Assembly: GCA_965140735.1 (NCBI GenBank)
Contig: OZ223306.1
Coordinates: forward strand, 310,001 to 374,000
Source: Fusibacter_A sp965140735
GTDB taxonomy: Bacteria; Bacillota; Clostridia; Peptostreptococcales; Acidaminobacteraceae
Length of the DNA: 64,000 nucleotides
Direction of reading: 5' to 3'
Below are positions 43,579 through 52,472 of this stretch, piece after piece. Below the pieces are notes generated by a model. It saw nothing but the letters and a program-made list of their open reading frames with translations, did not search any database and was not told the DNA's origin. A program made the position numbers and the translations under genes. The number at the start of each line of letters is the position of its first letter. Position 1 is the stretch's first letter.

Positions 43579-45660
43579 ATGAAAAAATTTGAAAGAACGC
43601 ATTATTGCGGTAGGTTAAGTGAATCTAATATCGACGAAGCTGTGGCACTATCTGGATGGGTTCAGAGAAGAAGAGATCTAGGGGGTGTGATATTCTTAGA
43701 TTTAAGAGATAAGACAGGTATTACCCAGATTATATTGGATCAAAAGGATTTACCTGTAGAGATGTTTAATCATGCTGAGGGCATTAGGAGTGAATATGTG
43801 ATTCAAGTGAAAGGTTTGGTCGAAAGGAGATCAGAGGATACGATTAATCCATTGATTCCAACAGGGAAGATCGATGTCAGAGCAAATGAATTGACGATTC
43901 TCTCAAAAGCTCATACGCCACCTTTTATGATCGAAGAAAATTCAAATGTAAGAGAAGAATTGAGACTCAAATATAGATTCTTAGATCTTAGAAGGCCAGA
44001 TATATTGAGAAACCTACAATTAAGACAGCAAGTTACAAATACAGCTCGAACTTTTCTAGAGCACAATGAATTTATGGAAGTGGAAACCCCTATTTTAAGT
44101 AAGAGTACACCAGAGGGGGCACGCGATTTTTTAGTGCCAAGTCGTGTTAAAAAAGGGACTTTCTATGGTCTACCTCAGTCACCACAAATTTACAAACAAT
44201 TATTAATGGTGGGCGGTATAGATCGTTATTTCCAAGTGGCAAAATGTTTTAGAGATGAAGATTTAAGAGCTGATAGACAACCGGAGTTCACTCAAATCGA
44301 TATGGAACTTTCTTTTGTAGATGAAGAAGATATTATAGAACTTTTGGAAGGGCTTTTTGCCGATTTATTTCAAAAGGTTAAGGGGATTTCACTGAGTACG
44401 CCGTTCAATCGCATAACATATGCAGAATCTATGTCACTTTATGGTGTAGACAAACCAGATTTAAGATTTGGTTTTCCAATGATTGATTTGACAGAGATTT
44501 GTAAAACCTGTGAATTTGAAGTTTTTAGATCGGTTGTGAACCGTGGTGGGATTGTAAAAGCGCTTAATATTAAAGGGGGAGCGTCTTTCACTAGAACTCA
44601 GATTGAAGCACTTACACACCATGCAATGTCCCTAGGTGGTAAAGGGATGGCATGGATTGCAGTTGAAGCAGATGGCAGTTTAAAATCGGTGATCACTAAG
44701 TTTTTTAAAGAAGCTGATATTAAAGCAATCTTAGAAAAAACAGAAGCTAAACCGGGTGATTTACTCATCTTTTCAGCAGATAAAAAAGAATTGGCACTTA
44801 GTGTCCTCGGTAGTTTGAGATTAATGGTTGGCGATATGATGGGGCTTAGAAACGATCAAGACTATGCCTTCGTCGTAGTAACAGATTTCCCATTACTGGA
44901 ATGGTCTGAGGAAGAAAAGAGATATGTTGCCATGCATCATCCTTTCACAATGCCTAAAGATGAAGATTTAGAACTGTTTGAATCAGCACCAGAGAAAGTA
45001 CGCGCTAAGGCTTATGATATTGTTCTCAATGGTGTGGAACTTGGTAGCGGTAGTATTAGGATTCATGATAGCAGTATTCAGTCAAGAATGTTCAAGCTCC
45101 TCGGTTTCTCTGAAGAAGAAGCAAAAGAGAGATTTGGCTTCTTACTGAGTGCTTTTGAATACGGTGTACCACCACATGGTGGCTTTGCATTTGGACTTGA
45201 TCGTCTGATTATGCTCATGGTAGGTGCTGAAAGTATCAGAGACGTTATTGCATTTCCTAAGATGAAAGATGCTTCTTGTGCCATGACACAATCGCCATCA
45301 GAAGTTAATAGAGAGCAATTAGATGAACTTTCTATCTACCTTGAAGGGACACATGCCCCTAAACATGAAGCACCACAGATGACACACGAAGTCATAGAGC
45401 ATGTGGCAAAACTTTCTCGGATTGAACTGGATGAAGCAGAAAAAGAGACACTTACAAGTGATTTGATGAAGATCATTGCTTTTGCAGACCAACTTAGTGA
45501 AGTGGATACGTCCAGTGTTCACATGAAAGAGAGTCTCTCAAATGCAGAGAATGTTTTTAGAGTAGATCGTGTCATTGCATTCGAGGATCAAGAGGGTCTT
45601 CTTAAAAACGCCGCACAAGTGACAGAAAACTGTATTTTTGTCCCTAAAACAGTAGAATAG
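43579..45660 (+). CDS. aspS-gatC: Aspartyl-tRNA synthetase fused to GatC
   Basis: 693 aa. Residues 1-590 are a complete bacterial-type AspRS: OB anticodon domain (GWVQRRRDLGGVIFLDLRDK), class II motif 2 (CFRDEDLRADRQPEFTQID), GAD insertion and motif 3 (FAFGLDRLIML). After the linker THAPKHEAPQ a full GatC follows from about residue 601 (THEVIEHVAKLSRIELDEAE to NAENVFRVDR and FVPKTVE). GatC normally is a separate subunit of about 95 aa. A non-discriminating AspRS would make Asp-tRNA(Asn) and hand it to GatCAB; the fusion would tether the two. Whether this AspRS is non-discriminating cannot be proven from sequence. Confidence 0.93.
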   Translation: MKKFERTHYCGRLSESNIDEAVALSGWVQRRRDLGGVIFLDLRDKTGITQIILDQKDLPVEMFNHAEGIRSEYVIQVKGLVERRSEDTINPLIPTGKIDVRANELTILSKAHTPPFMIEENSNVREELRLKYRFLDLRRPDILRNLQLRQQVTNTARTFLEHNEFMEVETPILSKSTPEGARDFLVPSRVKKGTFYGLPQSPQIYKQLLMVGGIDRYFQVAKCFRDEDLRADRQPEFTQIDMELSFVDEEDIIELLEGLFADLFQKVKGISLSTPFNRITYAESMSLYGVDKPDLRFGFPMIDLTEICKTCEFEVFRSVVNRGGIVKALNIKGGASFTRTQIEALTHHAMSLGGKGMAWIAVEADGSLKSVITKFFKEADIKAILEKTEAKPGDLLIFSADKKELALSVLGSLRLMVGDMMGLRNDQDYAFVVVTDFPLLEWSEEEKRYVAMHHPFTMPKDEDLELFESAPEKVRAKAYDIVLNGVELGSGSIRIHDSSIQSRMFKLLGFSEEEAKERFGFLLSAFEYGVPPHGGFAFGLDRLIMLMVGAESIRDVIAFPKMKDASCAMTQSPSEVNREQLDELSIYLEGTHAPKHEAPQMTHEVIEHVAKLSRIELDEAEKETLTSDLMKIIAFADQLSEVDTSSVHMKESLSNAENVFRVDRVIAFEDQEGLLKNAAQVTENCIFVPKTVE

Positions 45661-45670
45661 GAGGAAACAC

Positions 45671-47134
45671 ATGAGCACTTTAACTAAACTCACATTGACA
45701 GAAGCGAGTGTGCTTCTAAACGAAAGAAAAATTAGTAGTGAAGAACTCACGAATGCTTATATAGAAAACATTAAAGCAAATGATAAAACGATTAATGCTT
45801 ATCTCCATTATGCCTTTGAAACTGCAAGTGAAACTGCTAAAGCCGTGGATCAGTTGAGAGCAAGTGGTGAAAGCTTAGGTGCCCTAGCAGGTATTCCAAT
45901 GGGTATTAAGGATAACTTGTCTACTCTTGAAATGCCAACGACCTGTGGTAGTAAGATGCTTGAGCATTATCATGCGCCTTTTGATGCCACAGTCGTTAAA
46001 CAGTTAAAAGCATCCAATGCAGTCGTTTTAGGGAAACTCAACATGGATGAATTCGCAATGGGTTCTACTACAGAGCATTCGTACTTTAAAAAGACAAAAA
46101 ATCCAGTTAATTTAGATAGAGTACCAGGAGGCAGTAGTGGTGGCTCAGCAGCAGCAGTTGCCAGTGATGAAGCGTTATACACACTTGGATCAGATACAGG
46201 AGGTTCCATCAGACAGCCAGCAAGTTTTTGTGGTGTTGTTGGGATGAAGCCGACTTATGGGAGTATTTCCAGATATGGTTTAATCGCTTTTGCATCATCA
46301 CTTGACCAAATAGGGCCTTTTACAAAGTCTGTTGAAGACATGGCATTGGTCTTACCACATTTGATGAAAAAAGATCCTATGGATTCAACTTCTTTAGAAT
46401 CACCTGAGTTTTCGTTGGCACAAATCCGTAAACGAGATATCAAGGGCATAAGAGTAGCTTTGCCGGTCGATTTTATGGAAGAGGGCATTGACGAAGAAGT
46501 GAAAGCGGCGATTTTAAAATCTGCTAAGACTTTAGAAGCCATGGGTGCAATTGTAGAAACGGTTTCTTTAAAATCTTTAAAACATGCACTACCTGCTTAC
46601 TATATAATATCCTCTGCTGAGGCTTCTTCAAATTTAGCGCGTTTTGACGGGGTAAAATACGGTTATAGACATCCTGAATTCGACTCTCTTGAGACTTTAT
46701 ACTCTCGTTCAAGACGTTATGGCTTTGGTGATGAAGTGAAGCGTAGAATTCTCCTTGGGACTTATGCACTTAGTTCTGGTTACTATGATGCCTATTATAA
46801 AAAAGCTCTAAAAGTAAAAACATTGATTATGAATGAATTCGAAATGCTCTTTCAACACTACGACGTTGTACTTGCACCAGTGGCACCAACGACAGCATAT
46901 GGATTTGATGATTGCTCAGAAGATGCCCTTAAAATGTATCTAGGTGATATTTATACTGTACCTGTTAACATCGCTGGATTGCCTGCTATTTCAATCAATT
47001 GTGGTTTTGATAAAGATGGTATGCCAATTGGTATGCAACTTATTGGAAAACACTTTGATGAGGGCATGCTTTTAAGAGTAGGACATGCCTACGAATTAGA
47101 AGCTAAAGAAAGGGGGCAATTATATGTTAAGTAA
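45671..47134 (+). CDS. gatA: Asp-tRNA(Asn)/Glu-tRNA(Gln) amidotransferase subunit A
   Basis: 487 aa amidase that releases ammonia from glutamine for transamidation. Ser-cis-Ser-Lys catalytic features are visible: Lys in PMGIKDNLS, the signature PGGSSGGSAAAVAS and the nucleophilic region GSDTGGSIRQPASFCGVVGMKPTYG. Full length. Preceded by aggag 10 bp after the AspRS-GatC gene; its end overlaps gatB by 11 bp. Confidence 0.95.
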   Translation: MSTLTKLTLTEASVLLNERKISSEELTNAYIENIKANDKTINAYLHYAFETASETAKAVDQLRASGESLGALAGIPMGIKDNLSTLEMPTTCGSKMLEHYHAPFDATVVKQLKASNAVVLGKLNMDEFAMGSTTEHSYFKKTKNPVNLDRVPGGSSGGSAAAVASDEALYTLGSDTGGSIRQPASFCGVVGMKPTYGSISRYGLIAFASSLDQIGPFTKSVEDMALVLPHLMKKDPMDSTSLESPEFSLAQIRKRDIKGIRVALPVDFMEEGIDEEVKAAILKSAKTLEAMGAIVETVSLKSLKHALPAYYIISSAEASSNLARFDGVKYGYRHPEFDSLETLYSRSRRYGFGDEVKRRILLGTYALSSGYYDAYYKKALKVKTLIMNEFEMLFQHYDVVLAPVAPTTAYGFDDCSEDALKMYLGDIYTVPVNIAGLPAISINCGFDKDGMPIGMQLIGKHFDEGMLLRVGHAYELEAKERGQLYVK

Positions 47135-48560
47135 ATATGAAGTAGTCATTGGACTTGAAGTCCATGTTGAATTAAAGACAAAGAGTAAAATATTTTGTGG
47201 TTGTTCCACTGTTTTTGGTGCAAAACCGAACACACAATGCTGTCCGATCTGTATGGGATTTCCAGGCACGCTGCCTGTGCTCAATGAAACCGTTGTAGAT
47301 TATGCTATAAAAGCAGGTCTTGCGACACATTGTGATATTACAAGAATCGGTAAACAAGACCGTAAAAATTACTTTTATCCGGATTTACCAAAGGCATATC
47401 AGATTTCTCAATACGATTTGCCGCTTTGTAAGGAAGGATTTGTGGATATAAGCATTCAAGGTAAGGATAAACGCATTGGAATCACTAGAATTCATATAGA
47501 AGAAGATGCGGGTAAACTTATGCACGACTTAAACGAAGGCACTATGATTGACTACAATCGATGTGGTGTTCCACTTGTGGAAATCGTATCCGAACCCGAT
47601 ATGAGAAGTGCAGACGAAGCTATTGCCTATCTTAAAAAATTAAGATCGATCTTACTCTATACTGAGATTTCAGATTGTAAGCTCAATGAAGGTTCTTTTA
47701 GATGTGATGTGAACTTATCTGTGCGTAAAAAAGGTGAGCTTGAATTTGGAACGCGTACAGAAATGAAAAACCTCAATTCTTTTGCATTTATAAAAAATGC
47801 TATAGAACATGAGACAAAACGACAAATAAAAGCAGTCGAATCAGGTGAGATCATTGTTCAAGAGACCAGAAGATGGGATGCCATCAAAGGAGAATCTTAT
47901 TCCATGAGAACTAAAGAGGATGCTCATGACTACAGGTATTTTCCAGATCCAGATCTTGCAACTATCGTGATTGACGATGCAAGGCTTGAACAAATTCAAT
48001 CCGAGCTCCCAATATTACCTGATGAGCGTAAAAAGAACTATATGGAAAAGTATGAGCTTACCGCTGATGCGGCCGAACAGTTAACGGCCCAGAAACAACT
48101 GTCAGATTATTTTGAAATGAGTGTAGCACACGTGAAAACACCTTCAACTCTTGCTAATCTCATGATGACAGATAGCTTTAAAAGTAGCTGCGGCGAAGAA
48201 GATGAAATGAACTTCAAAATTTCACCAGAGTCACTCGCTGAAATCGTAGGGGGGATAGAAGAGGGCACACTTAATCCTGCATTGGCAAAGAAAGCTATGG
48301 GGTATTTAGTTGAGGAAGATGGCTCTGTTGAGATGATTCTTAAAAAATATGATCTTAAAGTGCTCAAAGATATAGATCGATTGACCAGAGAAGGTGAAGC
48401 TATCTTAGAAGCGAATCCAAGGATTGTCAAGGACTTTTTAGGTGGAAAATCTAAGGCTATAGGTGCATTTATGGGACAGATGATGAAGAGAACACAAGGT
48501 AAAGCAGATCCAGAACAAACTGAAAAAGTATTTAAAGACATCGTTGATAGATTAAAATAA
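47124..48560 (+). CDS. gatB: Asp-tRNA(Asn)/Glu-tRNA(Gln) amidotransferase subunit B
   Basis: 478 aa kinase/transamidase subunit. YEVVIGLEVHVELKTKSKIFC at the N-terminus, zinc-type Cys (CGCS and CCPICMGFPG), YFYPDLPKAYQISQYDLPLC, the cradle domain, and the C-terminal tRNA-binding YqeY-like tail (NPRIVKDFLGGKSKAIGAFMGQMMK). Full length and translationally coupled to gatA. Confidence 0.95.
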   Translation: MLSKYEVVIGLEVHVELKTKSKIFCGCSTVFGAKPNTQCCPICMGFPGTLPVLNETVVDYAIKAGLATHCDITRIGKQDRKNYFYPDLPKAYQISQYDLPLCKEGFVDISIQGKDKRIGITRIHIEEDAGKLMHDLNEGTMIDYNRCGVPLVEIVSEPDMRSADEAIAYLKKLRSILLYTEISDCKLNEGSFRCDVNLSVRKKGELEFGTRTEMKNLNSFAFIKNAIEHETKRQIKAVESGEIIVQETRRWDAIKGESYSMRTKEDAHDYRYFPDPDLATIVIDDARLEQIQSELPILPDERKKNYMEKYELTADAAEQLTAQKQLSDYFEMSVAHVKTPSTLANLMMTDSFKSSCGEEDEMNFKISPESLAEIVGGIEEGTLNPALAKKAMGYLVEEDGSVEMILKKYDLKVLKDIDRLTREGEAILEANPRIVKDFLGGKSKAIGAFMGQMMKRTQGKADPEQTEKVFKDIVDRLK

Positions 48561-48575
48561 AATCGATCAAAGTTT

Positions 48576-48629
48576 AAAGCACGACTCTAAATTGAGAGTA
48601 TACATCTCATTTGAAGTCGTGCTTTTTTT
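48576..48629. terminator. Bidirectional terminator between gatB and the formimidoylglutamase gene
   Basis: AAAGCACGACT pairs with AGTCGTGCTTT over a long loop that holds a second small stem; A residues on one side and T7 on the other suit both convergent genes. Confidence 0.85.
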
Positions 48630-48642
48630 ATAGGGATATAAT

Positions 48643-49647
48643 TTACACTGCAATATTATGGTTATGTGCAATAGAGTTCACAGCTGAAAAGATAAAAGTC
48701 GCTGCTAAGTTTGCGGTAATATTGTCATGATCGAAACGTGGAGAGACTTCTGCAATATCAAATGCAATGACTTTCTTGCTTGAAAATATATGCTTAAAGA
48801 ATTTTAATAAACGTTCAGGATGAAGTCCTAAAGGTTGACTGGCACTTACACCTGGTGCAAAAGCTGATGAAAAGACATCTGTACAGATGGTCACATAGAG
48901 ATGGCTTTGTGCTGCCATAAATGCATCTAACCGCTCAAAAGCTTTTATCAAATCACCTTCGCCAATATCTTTAGCCATTAAATATTGTATATCCAGTGCT
49001 TTTGCAGTTTTAAAGAGATTAACAGTGTTGCCTCTTTTTTGAATACCGATACAAAAGTAATTAAAAGGCGTGTGGTTGAGAACACATTGATCTGAAATTT
49101 GCCTAAACATTGTGCCTGAAGAACCCTGAGTTTCATAGGGTCTTATATCAAAGTGGGCATCAAAATTAATAATGCCCAGTGGATTTAGAGTGTCAAAATG
49201 ATTTTGAATTGCAAGTCCTCTATAGGTTCCCAGTGCGACTTCATGTCCACCCCCTAAGACAAGTGGAAAAAAACCTAACTCTATGATTTGAGAGACGGCA
49301 GAGGCTAGATCATCCTGAGCAGTTTCAAGATCTCCATTTACACAGTGTATATCGCCTGCATCGAAAAGTTTAAGTGTTTGTGCAAAACTACAAGGCATGT
49401 TACAAAGCTCTTTGCGGATCGAATTAGGGCCTTTTTCAGCCCCTGTTCTGCCTAGATTTCTTCTGACGCCTTCATCGCTACAAAAGCCTATAAAAGCAAT
49501 ACCAACTACAAATTCACTGTAGCGTTTAAAGCTGTCATTTAAATCAAGTGGTTGAACCCACTGATGCCATCTAAAAGCATCATAGTCTTCTGTATGATCA
49601 ATTCGACCAGTCCATTTAGACATATCTGGTTTTGTATAATTTTTCAT
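48643..49647 (-). CDS. hutG: Formimidoylglutamase-like ureohydrolase
   Basis: 334 aa arginase-fold enzyme. Manganese-binding motifs: GGGHEVALG, NFDAHFDIRP, and TICTDVFSSAFAPGVSA. The N-terminus (WTGRIDHTEDYDAFRWHQWVQPLDL) is specific to formimidoylglutamase HutG, which cleaves formimidoyl-glutamate to glutamate and formamide in histidine breakdown. No other hut gene is adjacent, so an agmatinase-like role cannot be excluded. Ribosome site aaggagc ahead of the ATG. Confidence 0.85.
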   Translation of the reverse strand: MKNYTKPDMSKWTGRIDHTEDYDAFRWHQWVQPLDLNDSFKRYSEFVVGIAFIGFCSDEGVRRNLGRTGAEKGPNSIRKELCNMPCSFAQTLKLFDAGDIHCVNGDLETAQDDLASAVSQIIELGFFPLVLGGGHEVALGTYRGLAIQNHFDTLNPLGIINFDAHFDIRPYETQGSSGTMFRQISDQCVLNHTPFNYFCIGIQKRGNTVNLFKTAKALDIQYLMAKDIGEGDLIKAFERLDAFMAAQSHLYVTICTDVFSSAFAPGVSASQPLGLHPERLLKFFKHIFSSKKVIAFDIAEVSPRFDHDNITANLAATFIFSAVNSIAHNHNIAV

Positions 49648-49720
49648 AATAGCTCCTTTTTAACTAGATCAATTATTTTATGCCAAACCAAATACTAGCA
49701 GACTTGCATCTTTTATGCGT

Positions 49721-50128
49721 CTATTTTTTAGCCCTTTGTTCCAAGATGAATTCACTTAGCAACCGATCTTCTTTGCCAATATGATTTTTGAGCCAATCAA
49801 TAGCGGCTTTGTTTACTTCTATTGCAAGCTTGGAGTTGACTTCAGAGTGATCAATTTTATCTTTAAGTTGTGAAAATGAGACCATAAAATCTCTGTGAAT
49901 TTGTTGATGTTCTTTCATTTTGGGATAACTATATTTTTTTTGAAGTGCTTCTTCATGTTTAAAATGAGTAACGACGTAATCTCCTAAAAAATCAATGGTT
50001 TCTTTGACAACTGATTTACCATTACCTTTCATCATAGCTTGATACAAACGATCTACAGCTTCTACAAGTTCTTTATGCTCCCTATCCATTTCGTCTACAC
50101 CTAGAATAAGTTGAGATGTCCATAACAT
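49721..50128 (-). CDS. Bacteriohemerythrin
   Basis: 135 aa oxygen-binding diiron four-helix protein. Metal ligands: His in DEMDREHKEL, His and HxxxE in THFKHEEALQ, His in MKEHQQIHRDF, and His-Asp in NHIGKEDRLL. The start at 50128 (MLWTSQLILGVDEMD) has aaggagg 7 bases ahead; 14 more in-frame codons exist upstream. Contrast with the decayed hemerythrin gene at 14.9-15.3 kb. Confidence 0.93.
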   Translation of the reverse strand: MLWTSQLILGVDEMDREHKELVEAVDRLYQAMMKGNGKSVVKETIDFLGDYVVTHFKHEEALQKKYSYPKMKEHQQIHRDFMVSFSQLKDKIDHSEVNSKLAIEVNKAAIDWLKNHIGKEDRLLSEFILEQRAKK

Positions 50129-50325
50129 AAATAGCCTCCTTAAAAAATACTGATTTATATGTAAATTCAACAGTCAATTTCTACCCGCGAATATTTTTTT
50201 TAAACGTGAAGGAGAAGACTCAAATTGTTAAGAATCGTTCAGAAAATAATTAATTGAATAATTGTTTAAATTAAATGATATGATGGAATAAATAAAGTGA
50301 GTGCAAATTAAATAGGAGGCATGAA

Positions 50326-51801
50326 ATGAAGTTTGTGATTAAAGATAAGATAACAAATCTTGAGGATGCATTAGTCCTGTTTATGGACGAGTCATTAGAT
50401 TTACCTTCAGATTTACCTGAAAATATAAGTTCTGAAATGGTGGATTATATGAAGTGTTTAACTGAAAAGGTATCATATAAAGGCAAAATAGGAGAAGTCA
50501 ATTATGGCACAATCAAAGTGGGAAATGGTTATTTAAATATTGCTATTTTAGGTCTTGGCAGTTATGATACTTTTTCTGTAATCAAATTACAAAATGGCTT
50601 AGCGGACATTTTTAGAAGTTTCAAAAAAAACTATGCTAAGCATATTGTCATCATGGCGAGACTATTAACACAATATATGGATTCTATAAGAAAAAGAACT
50701 GTTTTAATGTCAGAAGCACTTGTGATGGCAGATTATGAATTTTCAGAATACAAAAGTGATTTTGAAGCTAAACAAGTGGATACGATCAATCTTTTAGGTG
50801 ATTTTGATGATATCGCTTTAGAAGAGGGTATCATTTTAGGAGAATCTAATAAGATCGCACGTCAATTGATTAATTTGCCTGCAAATAAATTAACACCGCT
50901 ATATTTGGCTGAACTCGTAAAATTATATGGTGTTGAAAATGGATTTGAGGTGACTTTGAAAGATAAAAGTGAAATTGAAGCACTTGAAATGGATGCTTTT
51001 TTAGAAGTCGCTAAGGGTTCATCGCAGCCACCAGTTCTAATCGTTATGAAATATACAGGAAATCCCGGTTCAGATCATAGACTTGGGTTTGTCGGCAAAG
51101 GATTAACTTATGATTCTGGCGGATTATCCATAAAACCCACTTCTGGCATGGTAACTATGAAAGGGGATATGGGCGGTGCAGCGGCTGTTATTGGATCAAT
51201 GGTTGCGATCTCTAGATTGAAGTTAAAAGTGAATGTCACAGCAGTTGTAGCGGCATGTGAAAATATGATTTCTGGCGACAGTTATAAACCTGGAGACATT
51301 ATTTCATCCATGGCTAAAAAAAGTATCTTCATAGGGAATACTGATGCTGAAGGGAGATTGACTTTAGTTGACGCTGTTCACTACATTATAGAAAAGGAAG
51401 ATGTATCAGCTGTTATAGACGTTGCCACGCTCACAGGTGCAGCGATCCATTGTTTGGGACATGATGCCACGTGTGCGATTTCAAATAATGACGACTACTA
51501 CGAAGTCGTACGTAAAAGTTTTTCTAAATCAAATGAACATGTTTGGAGACTGCCAATATTTGATGAATATAAAGCACTATTAAAACATCATGAAGCTGAT
51601 TTGACTAACATTGCGGGCTCACCCGGAACCATAACCGCAGGTCTCTTTATTGGTGAATTCGTACAAGAAAAACCTTGGGTGCATCTTGATATCGCTGGAA
51701 CTTCTTTTAAAGAGAAAGAAGTGGGTATTTATACAAAAGGTGGCACAGGTGTTGCGGTAAGGCCACTTTATTATGTTGCTAAAAAATTTGCATCTAAATA
51801 A
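50326..51801 (+). CDS. pepA: Leucyl aminopeptidase (M17 family)
   Basis: 491 aa cytosolic zinc/manganese aminopeptidase. The N-terminal domain is variable; catalytic C-terminal domain from about 170 with metal-binding and active-site segments GKGLTYDSGGLSIKP, MKGDMGGAAAV, and the signature NTDAEGRLTLVDA. Full length. Strong aggagg site. The ferritin-like gene follows 14 bp later, so both may be cotranscribed. Confidence 0.94.
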   Translation: MKFVIKDKITNLEDALVLFMDESLDLPSDLPENISSEMVDYMKCLTEKVSYKGKIGEVNYGTIKVGNGYLNIAILGLGSYDTFSVIKLQNGLADIFRSFKKNYAKHIVIMARLLTQYMDSIRKRTVLMSEALVMADYEFSEYKSDFEAKQVDTINLLGDFDDIALEEGIILGESNKIARQLINLPANKLTPLYLAELVKLYGVENGFEVTLKDKSEIEALEMDAFLEVAKGSSQPPVLIVMKYTGNPGSDHRLGFVGKGLTYDSGGLSIKPTSGMVTMKGDMGGAAAVIGSMVAISRLKLKVNVTAVVAACENMISGDSYKPGDIISSMAKKSIFIGNTDAEGRLTLVDAVHYIIEKEDVSAVIDVATLTGAAIHCLGHDATCAISNNDDYYEVVRKSFSKSNEHVWRLPIFDEYKALLKHHEADLTNIAGSPGTITAGLFIGEFVQEKPWVHLDIAGTSFKEKEVGIYTKGGTGVAVRPLYYVAKKFASK

Positions 51802-51815
51802 GAAAGGAGAAAAAA

Positions 51816-52307
51816 ATGGTAGAAAAGGATATTCAAATTTTTAAACAGGCAATTATAAATGAAGTAGAGGGCTATGAATTTTATAAAATGGCGGCATATA
51901 GTGCTGAAAACGATGTATCCAAGAAGACTTTTCTGGATCTTGCAAATGAAGAGCTTAAACATATTGATTGGTTGAAAGACGCACTTAAGAAATTAAGTAC
52001 GGATCCTCAAGATCAGACAACGTTAGCATTACTTGAAAATCCGCCTTCACCAGATATCTTCAAATGGGATAATGTTAGAATAAAACAAGCGAGTATGGCT
52101 GTCTCTGTGTTTGGAATAGGCATAGAAATGGAGAGAGCTTCGGTTAAGTTTTATGAAGATGCTATGAATAATACTTCATTTGAAACTGCGAAAAAACTAT
52201 TTGAGGTTCTTGCTAAATGGGAAAAGGTACATTTGGAACAATTCTCTGCTGAATATGATGCTCTAATTAAAGAATGGTGGGATGAACAAAGTTTTGCACC
52301 TTTTTAG
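51816..52307 (+). CDS. Ferritin-like/rubrerythrin-type diiron protein without rubredoxin domain
   Basis: 163 aa. Two helix pairs each give Glu and ExxH-type ligands: NEVEGYEFYKMAA, NEELKHIDWL, GIEMERASVKFYEDA and EKVHLEQFSAEY. There is no C-terminal CxxC rubredoxin module. Such proteins reduce peroxide or store iron. Strong aaaggag site; terminator follows. Confidence 0.88.
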   Translation: MVEKDIQIFKQAIINEVEGYEFYKMAAYSAENDVSKKTFLDLANEELKHIDWLKDALKKLSTDPQDQTTLALLENPPSPDIFKWDNVRIKQASMAVSVFGIGIEMERASVKFYEDAMNNTSFETAKKLFEVLAKWEKVHLEQFSAEYDALIKEWWDEQSFAPF

Positions 52308-52343
52308 AAAATTTATATCAGCTTAAGATATTTATATGAAATG

Positions 52344-52385
52344 AAACTGTCTTGGAACTTTTATTGGTCTAAGACAGTTTTTTTA
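52344..52385 (+). terminator. Intrinsic terminator after the ferritin-like gene
   Basis: AAACTGTCTT pairs with AAGACAGTTT (52371-52380), followed by a T tract. Confidence 0.9.
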
Positions 52386-52472
52386 TTTTTAAAAACGATT
52401 ATTTATTTGTAGAAATGCTCTAGATACATTAAAATAGTAATGTAAACAGAAGTGATTATGGAGGGGATAAAT

